64,000 nt of DNA from RGIG1681 sp017467625 (GCA_017467625.1 JAFUSN010000003.1:186001-250000), one strand, 5' to 3'. Numbered from the stretch's first letter, positions 30,327 to 40,065 are shown. Notes: generated by a model from the letters alone, not told the origin. A program made the numbers and translations.

Positions 30327-32531
30327 TTAACTTAAATTTTGAGGGTTTATTTCAACAAAAACGCTAGTTCCATTTTTGTTTAATTTATCTGCTAGATCAA
30401 ATAATTTGTTTGTTATTTCATCCGCCTTTTCAGTTTTGAGCCTCATTAAAATTTGAATCCTAAACTTGTTTTGAATTTTTCCTATTGGCGATTTCATTAC
30501 GCCTAAATAAACAAATTCATTGCTATAGTCTTGTTGGATTTTTCTTACTTCATCATAATACACCTTTGCAGTGGTTTTTGCAATATTTTCTTCAGTGTGA
30601 GTGAAAAGAATCCTTAAAATGCGTGTGAATGGCGGATACATTGTAACTTGACGAAGATTAATTTCTTTTTTATAGAATGCTGGATAATCATAACTGCTTG
30701 CAAGACGATAGGTGTAATGCCTTGGAACATATGTTTGAAGATAAATTTCTCCAGGCTTATCTGCCCTTCCAGCTCGCCCAGCCACTTGCGTAATTAATTC
30801 AAAAGTTTGTTCGCTTGCTGTGTATGATGACTGATATAAACTTACATCTGCATCAATAATTCCAACAAGTGTTACGCTTGGAAAATCGTGACCTTTTGCA
30901 ATCATTTGTGTTCCAACTAACACTTGAGTTTTTCCACTTCTAAAATCAGACAAGATTTTAAGATGAGAGTCCTTGGTTTTTGTTGTGTCATTATCCATTC
31001 TTGAAACTGATACACCAGGAATCAGTTGCTGCAATTCGTGAACAACTCTTTCTGTCCCAATTGACCCACGCGAAAGCTCTGTGTTTCCACATTCTGGGCA
31101 CTCAGTAAACACTTTATATCGATTTCCACAATAGTGACATTTTAAAACATTTTCTTGTTTGTGCAAAACAAGTGAAACATCACAGTCTTGGCACTTTGCA
31201 ACAAAACCACATTTTTTACACATTAAAAATGATGCGAAGCCACGGCGATTTATAAACAGCATTGCCTGATTTTTTTCAGCAATGGTCCTTTTTAGTGCAT
31301 CTTCAAGTTCGTGTGAAAATATGCTGGTGTTTCCAGTTTTTACTTCATTTCCCATATCAATAATTTTGAGTGGCGGAAGTTCACGCTTGTTTATGCGCTC
31401 TTTCATTTCCAGAAGTTGATATTCATGAAGCATTGCATGGTGATAGCTAATTAAACTTGGGGTTGCACTTCCAAGTACAAGTGAACAATTTGAAAGTTTT
31501 GCTCGTTGTTTCGCAATTTCAATTGTGTTATACCTAGGATTTGATTCACTGTTATATGAATTGTCATGCTCTTCATCAATAACAATGAGACCAATGTTTT
31601 TTAATGGGGCAAAAATTGCGGATCTTGCACCAATAACAATTTTAGCTTCACCGAGCAGAATTCTTTCCCATTCATCAAAACGCTCGCCTGCTGAAAGTCC
31701 AGAGTGCAAAATTGCAACTTCATTTCCAAAACGAGAACGGAAATTCATTAAAACTTGAGGAGTTAATGAAATTTCAGGAACAAGCATTATTCCGGTTTTA
31801 TTATTTTTTAACACCTCTTGCATGCAGTGCATATAAACTTCTGTTTTTCCACTTCCGGTTACACCATGAAGAAGATATATGTTATTTTCAGTTGTAATTC
31901 GTTTAACAATTTGGGATTGAAGACTTGTTAAAGTTATGTTAGATTTATTTTCAATTTCAATTGATGTGTAAGGAGTTCGCCTTACAATCATGTCGCTTGT
32001 TGAAATTATGCCAAGGTCAATGAGTTTTTTAACTGATGCTTGATTAAATTTTTTGTTAAGATCAGTTTGATAGGCAGAGCCTTTTTCAAGTAAATAGTTA
32101 ATCAGGCCGATGACGGCAGTTGCGTTTGACCTTATTTTTGAAAGATATTCTTTTGCCAATTGTTCATTTGCAATAAAACAGTTTGTTTTAACAAGTTCTT
32201 TAACGCGTCCATTTCGTAGTTCACTTGGTAAAAACAATCTTAGCGAATCACACATTCCAATATGGAATTTTTCACGCATAAATTTAGCAAGTTCAAGTTG
32301 GTCGGCTGTGATGATGGGAAATTTATCAATTGCAGAAATTATTTTTTTTAGTTTCGTTTCTTCTAAATCAGTTTCATTTGAAATGTTAATTAAATAACCT
32401 TCTTTAATGATTTTGCCAAAAGGAACATAAACCCTTGAGCCGACTTCAATTTTTTCGTCAGGTAAAATGTAGTCGAAAACCTTGTCAACCAAACTGCTTG
32501 CAATATCAACTATAACCTTCCCAATTAGCAT
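30327..32531 (-). CDS. priA: Primosomal helicase PriA
   Basis: 734 residues. An N-terminal 3'-binding/winged-helix region (~1-200) precedes the helicase core with LLHGVTGSGKTEVYM (Walker A), VIDEEHDNSYN (DEEH), ARSAIFAP, and the zinc-binding insertion (CKKCGFVAKCQDC, CHYCGNRYKVFTECPECG). Then RVVHELQQLIPGV and QVAGRAGRADKPG. It reloads the replisome at stalled forks. A promoter lies inside the terminator-like inverted repeat before the gene. coaBC, which usually lies between rpoZ and priA, is absent. Confidence 0.96.
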   Translation of the reverse strand: MLIGKVIVDIASSLVDKVFDYILPDEKIEVGSRVYVPFGKIIKEGYLINISNETDLEETKLKKIISAIDKFPIITADQLELAKFMREKFHIGMCDSLRLFLPSELRNGRVKELVKTNCFIANEQLAKEYLSKIRSNATAVIGLINYLLEKGSAYQTDLNKKFNQASVKKLIDLGIISTSDMIVRRTPYTSIEIENKSNITLTSLQSQIVKRITTENNIYLLHGVTGSGKTEVYMHCMQEVLKNNKTGIMLVPEISLTPQVLMNFRSRFGNEVAILHSGLSAGERFDEWERILLGEAKIVIGARSAIFAPLKNIGLIVIDEEHDNSYNSESNPRYNTIEIAKQRAKLSNCSLVLGSATPSLISYHHAMLHEYQLLEMKERINKRELPPLKIIDMGNEVKTGNTSIFSHELEDALKRTIAEKNQAMLFINRRGFASFLMCKKCGFVAKCQDCDVSLVLHKQENVLKCHYCGNRYKVFTECPECGNTELSRGSIGTERVVHELQQLIPGVSVSRMDNDTTKTKDSHLKILSDFRSGKTQVLVGTQMIAKGHDFPSVTLVGIIDADVSLYQSSYTASEQTFELITQVAGRAGRADKPGEIYLQTYVPRHYTYRLASSYDYPAFYKKEINLRQVTMYPPFTRILRILFTHTEENIAKTTAKVYYDEVRKIQQDYSNEFVYLGVMKSPIGKIQNKFRIQILMRLKTEKADEITNKLFDLADKLNKNGTSVFVEINPQNLS

Positions 32532-32546
32532 AATTTCTCCATAAAA

Positions 32547-32579
32547 AAAGTTAGTATATGTTAATTATATACTAACTTT
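32547..32579 (-). terminator. rpoZ terminator whose stem contains the priA -10 box
   Basis: AAAGTTAGTATAT and ATATACTAACTTT form a 13-bp stem. On the minus strand a run of T follows. The sequence TATAAT (32564-32569 on -) lies within it. Confidence 0.75.
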
Positions 32580-32592
32580 AAACTCTTGTCTA
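32564..32592 (-). promoter_or_regulatory. Candidate priA-def-fmt-rlmN-rpe promoter
   Basis: On the minus strand TAGACA (32592-32587), a 17-base spacer and TATAAT (32569-32564). Transcription would start inside the 3' arm of the hairpin, so its own transcript would not form the terminator. Confidence 0.5.
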
Positions 32593-32605
32593 ACAAAAAC
32601 AAAAC

Positions 32606-32815
32606 CTAGTTTTCTTGTTTCTTTGCAATTGTGTAAAGACCCTCATAAAATTCTTTACTTGCAAATTCAATTGGTTTAACTCTTTGATGGTTTTTGAAAT
32701 ACTCTGGTTTATTGAGCAAAAGTTCCTTTGCTCTTTTTGATACAAGTGAGCATAAAACATATTTGTTTCCCGCTTTTTCAATTACTGTTTCAATTGGTGG
32801 ATAGAGCCATGACAT
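32606..32815 (-). CDS. rpoZ: RNA polymerase omega subunit
   Basis: 69 residues. YPPIETVIEKAGNKYVLCSLVSKRAKEL is the conserved N-terminal core of omega, with SKRAREL-type helix and KPIEFASKEFYEG at the end. It stabilises the beta' subunit. RBS AAGGAG upstream of the ATG. gmk, normally just upstream, is absent; ligA lies there instead. Ends in a hairpin terminator. Confidence 0.88.
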   Translation of the reverse strand: MSWLYPPIETVIEKAGNKYVLCSLVSKRAKELLLNKPEYFKNHQRVKPIEFASKEFYEGLYTIAKKQEN

Positions 32816-32909
32816 AACTTTAATCTCCTTGCATTTTTATTTACTGACCTATTATAACACATTTTATATGTAAAATTGCAATAGTTTTTAATAAAAATTT
32901 ATCAAAATT

Positions 32910-34874
32910 TTAAATTAGTGATTTAAATTCATCTTCAAACATTATTCTTATGCCAAGTTTCTTGGCTTTATCAAACTTACTTCCGGGGTTTTCTCCAACC
33001 AAAACAATATCCGTTGAGGCTGAAACACTTCCAATTGTTTTGCCCCCTTGCGATTCAATTATTTCAGATGCTTTGTCCCTTGAGAAACTTGCTAGGGTTC
33101 CCGTTAAAACGACCTTTTTGCCAGCAAAAAAGCCATTTGCATTCACTTCTTGTTCCGGTTCAATTGTTATAAATTTTAGTAGTTCATCAATTTCAACTCT
33201 GTTAAATTCTTCAGTGAAATAATGATGAATTTCAGTTGCTGTTATTTCGGCAATATCATCAAGTTCAATTAGTTCATCAATTTGTGATTTTGAAAGATTT
33301 TGAATTGACTTATAATGTTTTGCAAGTTGTTTGGCTGTTTTTATGCCAATATTTCCAATTCCAAGCGCAAAAATAAAGTTTGAGAGTTTTACATTTTTAC
33401 TTTTTTCAATACTTGATAAAACATTATTAATTTTTTTATCCTTAAAGCCCTCAAGCGTTGAAAGTTCATGTGTTGTAAGTTTGTAGATATCACTGAAGGT
33501 TTTTGTTTGAAAAGTGTCGTATAAGGCTTCAAATGTTTTGATTGAAAGTCCATCAATGTTCATTGCGTTTCTGCTTGCAAATTGAGTCAGTTTTAAGACA
33601 ATTTGAGCTTTGCAACCTAGGTGATTTGGACAGTAAAGTTCTGTTTCAGTATCTTCTAAAATTGCACCACAACAAGGACAAGTTTTTGGCTTTTCAATTG
33701 GAGTTGATGTTTCAAATGATTCTGCAACTGAAAGAATTTCAGGAATAACATCATTGCTTCTTCGAATGAAAACTCTGTCACCAATTTTAACACCTTTTCT
33801 GTTAATGTCATTAAAGTTGTTTAATGTTGCTCTTTTTATTGTTACGCCACAAAGTTCAACTGGTTCAAGTTCGGCAACGGGTGTTATTTTTCCAGTTCTT
33901 CCAACTTGCCAGGTTATTGAGTTTAATATTGTTGAAGTTTCTTCTGCTTCAAACTTATATGCTATTGCCCAACGAGGGACTTTTTCAGTGAAACCAAGAC
34001 GATCACGGATTGATTCATTGTTAATTTTTATTACCAATCCATCAATTAAAAAATCAAGTTTGTTTCGTGATTTATTAACTTCGTTAATAATTTTTTCAAT
34101 TTCTTCTATTGAATTTACTTTTTTAAAGAAATTTCCAACTAAAAATCCTTGTTCTTTTAAAAATTTACAAATTTCTTCTTGAGAAGCAAAGCTTTTATTT
34201 GGAGAGAAATTTATGTTATATGCAAAAAAGTCTAAATTTCTTTTTGCTGTTTCTTTTGGATCAAGATTTCTAATTGCACCAGCAACGGCATTTCTTGCAT
34301 TTTTTAATTTTTCATCAGTTTTTGAGTTGTATTTTTCCAGTTCTGAAAGTTTTATAATTCCCTCACCCTGAATGTCAATTCTTCCAAGATATGGGATTGT
34401 TAGAGGAACTGTTCTAATGGTTTTTACTTGTTCAGTTACATCTTCGCCAATTTCACCATTTCCACGAGTTGCAGCTTGAATAAGTGAACCTTTGTTATAA
34501 GAAAGAGAAAGTGAAAGTCCGTCAAATTTGTATTCTACGGAAAATTCCGGATTAAACGAAAAGATGTTTTGATTTCTTATATTCCAATCTTCAATTTCGG
34601 TGATGGTTTGGGCCTTTCCAAGGCTATACAGTTTTCTTTCATGAGTTATTTTTTTAAAACCATCTAAAACTTCTCCACCCACTTTTTTTGATGGAGAATT
34701 TTCAAGGACAATGCCAGTTTCTTTTTCAAGATCTAACAACTTGTAATAAAGAGAATCCCACTCCTTATCAGAAATTGTTGGATTGTCAAGAACATAATAG
34801 TCATAACTTGCCTTATTTATTTTTTCAATTAGTTGTTTCATTTCAACTATTTGTGATTGGTTGTCTTTATTCAT
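32910..34874 (-). CDS. ligA: NAD-dependent DNA ligase LigA
   Basis: 654 residues. Adenylation domain with VEYKFDGLSLSL (nucleophilic Lys of KxDG). OB domain around GRTGKITPVAELEPVEL. Zinc finger CPCCGAILEDTETELYCPNHLGC-like Cys4. Helix-hairpin-helix repeats, and a C-terminal BRCT domain (FAGKKVVLTGTLASFSRDKA). It seals nicks in replication and repair. It is separated by 8 bases from pcrA, with which it forms an operon as in Bacillus. Confidence 0.97.
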   Translation of the reverse strand: MNKDNQSQIVEMKQLIEKINKASYDYYVLDNPTISDKEWDSLYYKLLDLEKETGIVLENSPSKKVGGEVLDGFKKITHERKLYSLGKAQTITEIEDWNIRNQNIFSFNPEFSVEYKFDGLSLSLSYNKGSLIQAATRGNGEIGEDVTEQVKTIRTVPLTIPYLGRIDIQGEGIIKLSELEKYNSKTDEKLKNARNAVAGAIRNLDPKETAKRNLDFFAYNINFSPNKSFASQEEICKFLKEQGFLVGNFFKKVNSIEEIEKIINEVNKSRNKLDFLIDGLVIKINNESIRDRLGFTEKVPRWAIAYKFEAEETSTILNSITWQVGRTGKITPVAELEPVELCGVTIKRATLNNFNDINRKGVKIGDRVFIRRSNDVIPEILSVAESFETSTPIEKPKTCPCCGAILEDTETELYCPNHLGCKAQIVLKLTQFASRNAMNIDGLSIKTFEALYDTFQTKTFSDIYKLTTHELSTLEGFKDKKINNVLSSIEKSKNVKLSNFIFALGIGNIGIKTAKQLAKHYKSIQNLSKSQIDELIELDDIAEITATEIHHYFTEEFNRVEIDELLKFITIEPEQEVNANGFFAGKKVVLTGTLASFSRDKASEIIESQGGKTIGSVSASTDIVLVGENPGSKFDKAKKLGIRIMFEDEFKSLI

Positions 34875-34882
34875 AAATCACC

Positions 34883-37162
34883 TTAATTATCAATTATTTC
34901 AAGCTTTGCATACTTAAGTGAAAGAGTTTTAATTCCAACGCTATCAAAGCGAATTGTTACAAATGCACTTGCAAAATCTGTTACACCAAGAGTTACGGTT
35001 CCGTCTCCAAAGTGAGCATGATGAACTCTTGTTCCATTTTTGAATTTTGCATAGTCAGCGGCGGTTAATTTTGGAGAATTATTAACTGCTGAAGTTTCGG
35101 GCTTTTTGTTTGAAACATCAACAATGTTTACATGGCTTGACATTCTTGAGTCAAGTGACTCTCTTTTTGATGATGAGTTTAAATAATCTCCAAAGCCAGA
35201 TTCTTCCAAATTTGTTTTTGAGATAATTGAGTTGTTTGATTGAGTTTTTTTGAAGTCATCAAACATTTCAGGAAGAAATCTTGATGGCATTGTGTATTCA
35301 GTGCGTTTTGTTTCAAAACTAAATTTAACTTTACTTCGTGTTAAATAAACCTTATTTTTTGCTCGGGTCACTGCAACATACATAAGTCGCCTTTCTTCTT
35401 CAAGATCATTTGGATCGGTGCTGTTTATTGCTCTTGAAAGAGGAAATAATCCATCATTAAGTCCAATAATAAAAACTGTGTTAAATTCAAGACCTTTTGC
35501 AGAGTGGATAGTCATTAACGAAACAAAGTCATCGCTGTCGTTCATTGAATCAATATCTCTCATTAATGTTATTGATTGCAAAAAATCTTCAATTGAAGAT
35601 CCTTCATTGCTTGAAGCATATTCATTAACCGATTTTAAAAAGTCATCAACATTCAAGCATTTGTTAAGATCATCTTCTGTTTTTGTTCCAATGGCTTCTT
35701 TAATGCCAACCTTTTTAACTAAATATGATGCAAAATCCTCAAGGTTCATTCCCTCTTTTTTTTCATTTAAATCTAAAAATAAATCACGGATAGAATTTAA
35801 TTTATTTAAAAGAGACCCTTTAATTCCGTAGTTTGATGCATTGCAAATAACCTCCATCATACTCACATCATTTGTTCCTGCAATATCTAAAATTTCAGCT
35901 ATGCTTACATCTCCAATTCCCTTTTTTGGAAATGAAAGCATTCTCATTGTTGCCTCTGTGTCATTAGGATTTGCAATTAAGTAAAGATATGATGTTGTGT
36001 CTTTAATTTCCTTGCGTTCAAAGAACTTGTAGCCGCCATATACTTTATATGGAATGTTATATGTTAAAAGTTTTTCTTCAACAACGCGTGAAAGTGAGTT
36101 AACTCTCATCAAAATTGCAAAATCGGAATATTTTGCACCCAAATTTCTAACCCTTGATTCAATTGTTTCAGCAACAAATTCTGCCTCTTCAATATCATTG
36201 TAAGTTTGTTTGACTTCAGGAATTTCGCCATCATTATTTTCAGTCCAAAGATTTTTTTCAATTCTAATTGTGTTGTTTTTGATGACTTTGTTTGCAATTT
36301 CAACAATCTTTTTTGTTGAACGATAGTTTTGCTCAAGTTTAAATACTTTGCAGTTTGGAAAGTCTTTTGTAAAACTTTTAACATTTCCAACTTGGGCTCC
36401 ACGCCATGAATAGATACATTGATCTTCATCACCAACAGCCAAAATGTTGTTGTATTTATTAGCGAGAAGTTTAACAAGGTCATATTGGGCACCATTGGTG
36501 TCCTGAAATTCGTCAACATAAATGTATTTAAATTTGTTTTGATACATATCAAGCAGGTCTGGAAATTTAACAAAAAGTTGATAAGTTTTTAAAAGAAGAT
36601 CATCAAAATCAAGTGCGTTAGCCTTAAAAAGTTCCTGTTCATAATCTTTAAAAACGCCGGTTATAATTTCGCATTTTTTCTTATCGCGGATATATTTTGA
36701 ATAATCATCTGGAGAAAGAAGGTTGTTTTTTGCATTTGAAATATGCCAAGCAAATGTTTCAACATTTATGTCGGTGCTTCTATTTTCCAAAACACGTTTA
36801 ATTACCCTTTCTTTTTCCGTGTCGCCATAAATTGAAAAATTTTTTGAATAGCCAAGAAGATCAATGTTTCTTCTTAAAATTTTTGAACACATTGCGTGAA
36901 AAGTGCAAACCCACATGTCGCCAAGATTATCAATCATTTTTTCAAGACGCTCTTTCATTTCATTTGCTGATTTATTTGTGAAAGTGATTGCAAGAATGTG
37001 ACTGGGGTTTATGCCTTCATCTTTAACCATGTGAGCAATTCGGTGGGTTAACATTCGAGTTTTTCCACTCCCAGCCCCTGCTGTAACTAAAATTGCCCCA
37101 TCAATGATTGATGCAGGAATGCGCTGTTCTTCATTTAAGTTTTCTAAAATCTCGCTATTCAT
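34883..37162 (-). CDS. pcrA: ATP-dependent DNA helicase PcrA (UvrD family)
   Basis: About 759 residues, SF1A helicase. Motifs: VTAGAGSGKTRMLTHRIAH (Walker A), YIYVDEFQDTN (DExx), GDEDQCIYSWRGA, LEQNYRSTKKI, VSLMTIHSAKGLEF and VAVTRAK. The C-terminal ~60 residues (KNGTRVHHAHFGDGTV) match the RNA-polymerase-interacting module of PcrA. A longer in-frame start at 37198 exists; AGGAG lies 5 bases before the chosen ATG. It acts in repair, conflict removal and rolling-circle replication. Confidence 0.95.
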   Translation of the reverse strand: MNSEILENLNEEQRIPASIIDGAILVTAGAGSGKTRMLTHRIAHMVKDEGINPSHILAITFTNKSANEMKERLEKMIDNLGDMWVCTFHAMCSKILRRNIDLLGYSKNFSIYGDTEKERVIKRVLENRSTDINVETFAWHISNAKNNLLSPDDYSKYIRDKKKCEIITGVFKDYEQELFKANALDFDDLLLKTYQLFVKFPDLLDMYQNKFKYIYVDEFQDTNGAQYDLVKLLANKYNNILAVGDEDQCIYSWRGAQVGNVKSFTKDFPNCKVFKLEQNYRSTKKIVEIANKVIKNNTIRIEKNLWTENNDGEIPEVKQTYNDIEEAEFVAETIESRVRNLGAKYSDFAILMRVNSLSRVVEEKLLTYNIPYKVYGGYKFFERKEIKDTTSYLYLIANPNDTEATMRMLSFPKKGIGDVSIAEILDIAGTNDVSMMEVICNASNYGIKGSLLNKLNSIRDLFLDLNEKKEGMNLEDFASYLVKKVGIKEAIGTKTEDDLNKCLNVDDFLKSVNEYASSNEGSSIEDFLQSITLMRDIDSMNDSDDFVSLMTIHSAKGLEFNTVFIIGLNDGLFPLSRAINSTDPNDLEEERRLMYVAVTRAKNKVYLTRSKVKFSFETKRTEYTMPSRFLPEMFDDFKKTQSNNSIISKTNLEESGFGDYLNSSSKRESLDSRMSSHVNIVDVSNKKPETSAVNNSPKLTAADYAKFKNGTRVHHAHFGDGTVTLGVTDFASAFVTIRFDSVGIKTLSLKYAKLEIIDN

Positions 37163-37214
37163 ATTTTCTCCTAATAAAAATATTTTAACACAAAACAAAA
37201 ATTTCGTAAATAAA

Positions 37215-37235
37215 AAATAGCGCTGAACGCTATTT
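37215..37235 (-). terminator. Terminator after the 115-residue unknown gene
   Basis: AAATAGCG/CGCTATTT with a 5-base loop, overlapping the stop codon and followed by a T run on the minus strand. Confidence 0.75.
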
Positions 37236-37582
37236 TAACCATCAAGTTTATTTGATAAGTAATATTCACGAATTCTGTTGTATCGCTTAGAAATGTCAAT
37301 GATATACATTTCTTTTTCAGTTTGAGTTAGCGAGTCAAAAAATTTTTTATCTGTTAAATCATGAAGCGGATTAATTTTATCAGGATTTGTGTCAAGAATT
37401 TTTTTTACTTTGTCATATAGTGGATCATCTTCAATTTTTTGTTTTCCAGCAACAATTTTATATGTTGTTGGTGAAAGATATGCATGTGTTTGTTTTTCTT
37501 CAATTTGTTCATTTGTTTTTCCAGCAGACGCAAGTCTTTTTTTAGCCTTTTGTGCAAGTAACTTTAAAGCACTTGATTTCAT
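37235..37582 (-). CDS. Small charged protein, function unknown
   Basis: 115 residues, not recognised. Basic N-terminus (ALKLLAQKAKKRL), then HAYLSPTTYKIV, and a helical C-terminal part with DPLYDKVKKILDTNPDK and MYIIDISKRYNRIREYY. No membrane segment. The frame is open to 37663, but AAGGAG sits 7 bases before the ATG at 37582. Flanked by the rpsU terminator and its own terminator, so it is a separate unit; yqeY, often found downstream of rpsU, is not present. Confidence 0.6.
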   Translation of the reverse strand: MKSSALKLLAQKAKKRLASAGKTNEQIEEKQTHAYLSPTTYKIVAGKQKIEDDPLYDKVKKILDTNPDKINPLHDLTDKKFFDSLTQTEKEMYIIDISKRYNRIREYYLSNKLDG

Positions 37583-37690
37583 AAACATACTCCTTGAAAT
37601 AAAATACAGACAGAATTTTATCACAAGAAAATCCAATATTTTTTCATTCGCAATAAAAGACATTTTTTTACAAAAAAAGGCAAAAGAAAA

Positions 37691-37707
37691 GCAGGTATAA
37701 AACCTGC
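37691..37707 (-). terminator. rpsU terminator
   Basis: GCAGGT/ACCTGC with a 5-base loop; on the minus strand TTTTCTTTT follows. Confidence 0.8.
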
Positions 37708-37714
37708 CTCAAAA

Positions 37715-37894
37715 TTAACCTTTTCTTGCTCTCTTTCTTGCATTTTCGCTTTTAAGCTTTTTTGCAACAGAAGGTTTTACATAAGCCTCCTTTTTTCTGA
37801 TGTCGCCGATGATACCATCTTTTTGACATTTTCTTTTCCATCTTTTAAGTGCGCTGTCAAGGCTTTCGTTTTCTCCAACTTTAACGGTTGTCAT
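37715..37894 (-). CDS. rpsU: 30S ribosomal protein S21
   Basis: 59 residues. VKVGENESLDSALKRWKRKCQ is the conserved S21 start, followed by the basic KKEAYVKPSVAKKLKSE and RKRARKG tail. A GTG at 37906 overlaps the AGGAGGTG site; the ATG at 37894 is the start. It has its own consensus promoter although it lies downstream of mtaB. Confidence 0.97.
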   Translation of the reverse strand: MTTVKVGENESLDSALKRWKRKCQKDGIIGDIRKKEAYVKPSVAKKLKSENARKRARKG

Positions 37895-37930
37895 TATGTA
37901 TTTCACCTCCTCTTGCTTGAACTAGAAAAC

Positions 37931-37959
37931 ATTATAACACACATTACTATTAATGTCAA
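37931..37959 (-). promoter_or_regulatory. rpsU promoter (full sigma A consensus)
   Basis: On the minus strand TTGACA (37959-37954), 17 bases, TATAAT (37936-37931). Both hexamers match the consensus exactly. Confidence 0.85.
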
Positions 37960-38080
37960 ATGTAAAATTTTTCTTTTAAAATTGCAAAATGCAAAATTTG
38001 TTTTTTTGCAAATTTTTCTAAAAAACACTAAAAATTAAAGCGATTTTCAAGAAAATATTGATTAAATTGCGTTTTTTAAT

Positions 38081-39325
38081 TTAATTAACAATTTCAGCAA
38101 GTGCCCCATCATTGTAAATTTCTTTTATTAAAACTTGCTTAATTTCATTTGATTTTAATTTTTCATTTGATGGGATGTAGCATAATATAAAATTTTTAGT
38201 GTGTGCTAAATAATAACCATTTTTTTCATTTTCAATTATAACCTCATGAATTTTACCAATATTTTTAGTTATAAATTCATTACGGTTTTGTGTGGCAAGT
38301 TCAGTCATTTTCTTTACTCTATCATCAACATTTTTTGCAACCATTTTAAATTTTTCTGCTGCTGTTCCCGACCGTATTGAATATGGGAAGATGTGCATAT
38401 CACTAAATTTAACATCACGAACAAAGTTTAAACTTTCTTCAAAATCCTCTTCTGTTTCAGTTGCAAAACCAATAATTATGTCAGTTGTGATTCCTGCATT
38501 TGGAAAATATTTTCTGATAAGGTCAACCTTGGTTTTAAAATCTTCTTTTGTGTAGTGTCGATTCATATGTTTAAGTGTGTTATTTGAACCACTTTGAAGG
38601 CTTAAATGAAATTGATCACAAAAGTTTTTATATGTTGAAAGTTCTTTCAAAAATTCATCAGTAATTACATTCACTTCAAGTGATGAAAATCTAAATCTAT
38701 TTTCTTTATTTTTGAAAAGTCTAGCAATTTCAATAAGGCCATCACTACCAGGAATATCCTTACCATATGCAGATAGATTGATACCAGTAATTACAATTTC
38801 TTTTGCAATTTTACAAATTTTTTCAAGCTCATCTTTAATTTCTTCAAGTGGAAAGCTTACTTCCCGTCCACGAAGATATGGAATTATGCAGTATGTGCAA
38901 AAATTATTGCAGCCGTTTTGAACCCAAAGATCAGCTCTTGTTCTTGTTGTAATTCGATATACTTTGTTATTAGCTGATTTGAAATTGTCATTTTGCAAAA
39001 TTTTATCTGCAAGCCTGATTTTGTTTTCGGTTCCAATAACATATTTAACATTTTGTTTTGTAGTGAAATTTTCTGGGCCCTTTTGACTCGAGCATCCGCA
39101 TACATATATTTCAGCATTTTTGTTTAGTTTCAAAATTTTTGAAATGTAATTTCTTGATTTTCTTTCAGCTTCATTTGTAACTGCACAAGTATTAATTACA
39201 TATATATCACTTGTTCCTAGCCCCATAGAAACATCATATCCAAAAGATTCAAGTTTTTCGCCAATTGATTCACTTTCAACTTGGTTAACTTTACAACCAA
39301 GCGTGATTATTGATATTTTTTTCAT
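38081..39325 (-). CDS. mtaB: tRNA ms2t6A37 methylthiotransferase MtaB
   Basis: About 414 residues. The N-terminal MTTase domain has LGCKVNQVESE and INTCAVTNEAE, with a third Cys in CGCSSQ (first Fe-S cluster). The radical SAM core has CNNFCTYCIIPYLRGRE, and a TRAM-like C-terminus follows. It adds a methylthio group to t6A at tRNA position 37. A longer in-frame start at 39433 has no RBS; GAGGAAGAG precedes the chosen ATG. It starts 9 bases after rsmE. Confidence 0.93.
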   Translation of the reverse strand: MKKISIITLGCKVNQVESESIGEKLESFGYDVSMGLGTSDIYVINTCAVTNEAERKSRNYISKILKLNKNAEIYVCGCSSQKGPENFTTKQNVKYVIGTENKIRLADKILQNDNFKSANNKVYRITTRTRADLWVQNGCNNFCTYCIIPYLRGREVSFPLEEIKDELEKICKIAKEIVITGINLSAYGKDIPGSDGLIEIARLFKNKENRFRFSSLEVNVITDEFLKELSTYKNFCDQFHLSLQSGSNNTLKHMNRHYTKEDFKTKVDLIRKYFPNAGITTDIIIGFATETEEDFEESLNFVRDVKFSDMHIFPYSIRSGTAAEKFKMVAKNVDDRVKKMTELATQNRNEFITKNIGKIHEVIIENEKNGYYLAHTKNFILCYIPSNEKLKSNEIKQVLIKEIYNDGALAEIVN

Positions 39326-39333
39326 CTCTTCCT

Positions 39334-40065
39334 CTAATTTTCTAAAATTTGCATTGCAAGTGCTGTGCAGGCAATTGCAGCTGTTTCTGTTCTTAAAATT
39401 CTTTTCCCAAGTGAAACAATTATTGCTCCACAATTCTTTAATAATTCAATTTCATTTTTAGAAAAGCCACCTTCTGCACCAATCATTATTGCAATATTTT
39501 TTAGTTTGTTTTTACCTTTAGTAAGTTCATCAACAAGAGTTCTTCCATCTTCAGCTTCATATGCAACAAAAAAGGCATCAAAATCAGAAATTTTATTTTT
39601 TAATTCGGTTAATTTAACCGTATTTTCAATTTTTAATATGGTTGCTCGTCCACATTGTTTTGATGCTGAAATTGCTATTGAGTAAAGGCGTTCAGCTTTA
39701 GTTGAATTTCCTTTAACATCACAAAATTCACTTTCAAATAATGCTAATGTTGTGGCGCCAAGTTCAGTGATTTTTTGAGTGATTAAGCTTAATTTGTCGC
39801 CTTTTGCAAGTGCTTGAAAAATTGTTAAATTAATTGATGGTTCAGCAGAAGAATTTTCTTCTTTTTCAATAAAAATTTCAGCTTGCTTTTTTGAAATGTT
39901 TTTAACAATTCCAAAATAAAATTTACCATTTCCATTGAAAAGACAAATTGAATCTCCAACTCTAGTGCGCATTACATTTGCAAGATGATGAAATTCTTCG
40001 CCTTCAAGAGTTATATTTTGACCAATAGTTAAATTTGAATTTACATAATATCTTTTTTCTTTCAT
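39334..40065 (-). CDS. rsmE: 16S rRNA (uracil-1498-N3)-methyltransferase RsmE
   Basis: 243 residues. PUA-like N-terminal domain (EGEEFHHLANVMRTRVGD) and SPOUT domain ending IGAEGGFSKNEIELL, LGKRILRTETAAI. It methylates U1498 of 16S rRNA. In most Bacillota prmA lies between dnaJ and this gene; here it is missing and a terminator separates dnaJ from rsmE. Confidence 0.95.
   Translation of the reverse strand: MKEKRYYVNSNLTIGQNITLEGEEFHHLANVMRTRVGDSICLFNGNGKFYFGIVKNISKKQAEIFIEKEENSSAEPSINLTIFQALAKGDKLSLITQKITELGATTLALFESEFCDVKGNSTKAERLYSIAISASKQCGRATILKIENTVKLTELKNKISDFDAFFVAYEAEDGRTLVDELTKGKNKLKNIAIMIGAEGGFSKNEIELLKNCGAIIVSLGKRILRTETAAIACTALAMQILEN

Noticed and set aside
37960..38080. Hidden gene in the gap between mtaB and rpsU
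   Set aside because: Only AT-rich sequence with GCAAAAT repeats; no start with RBS found.
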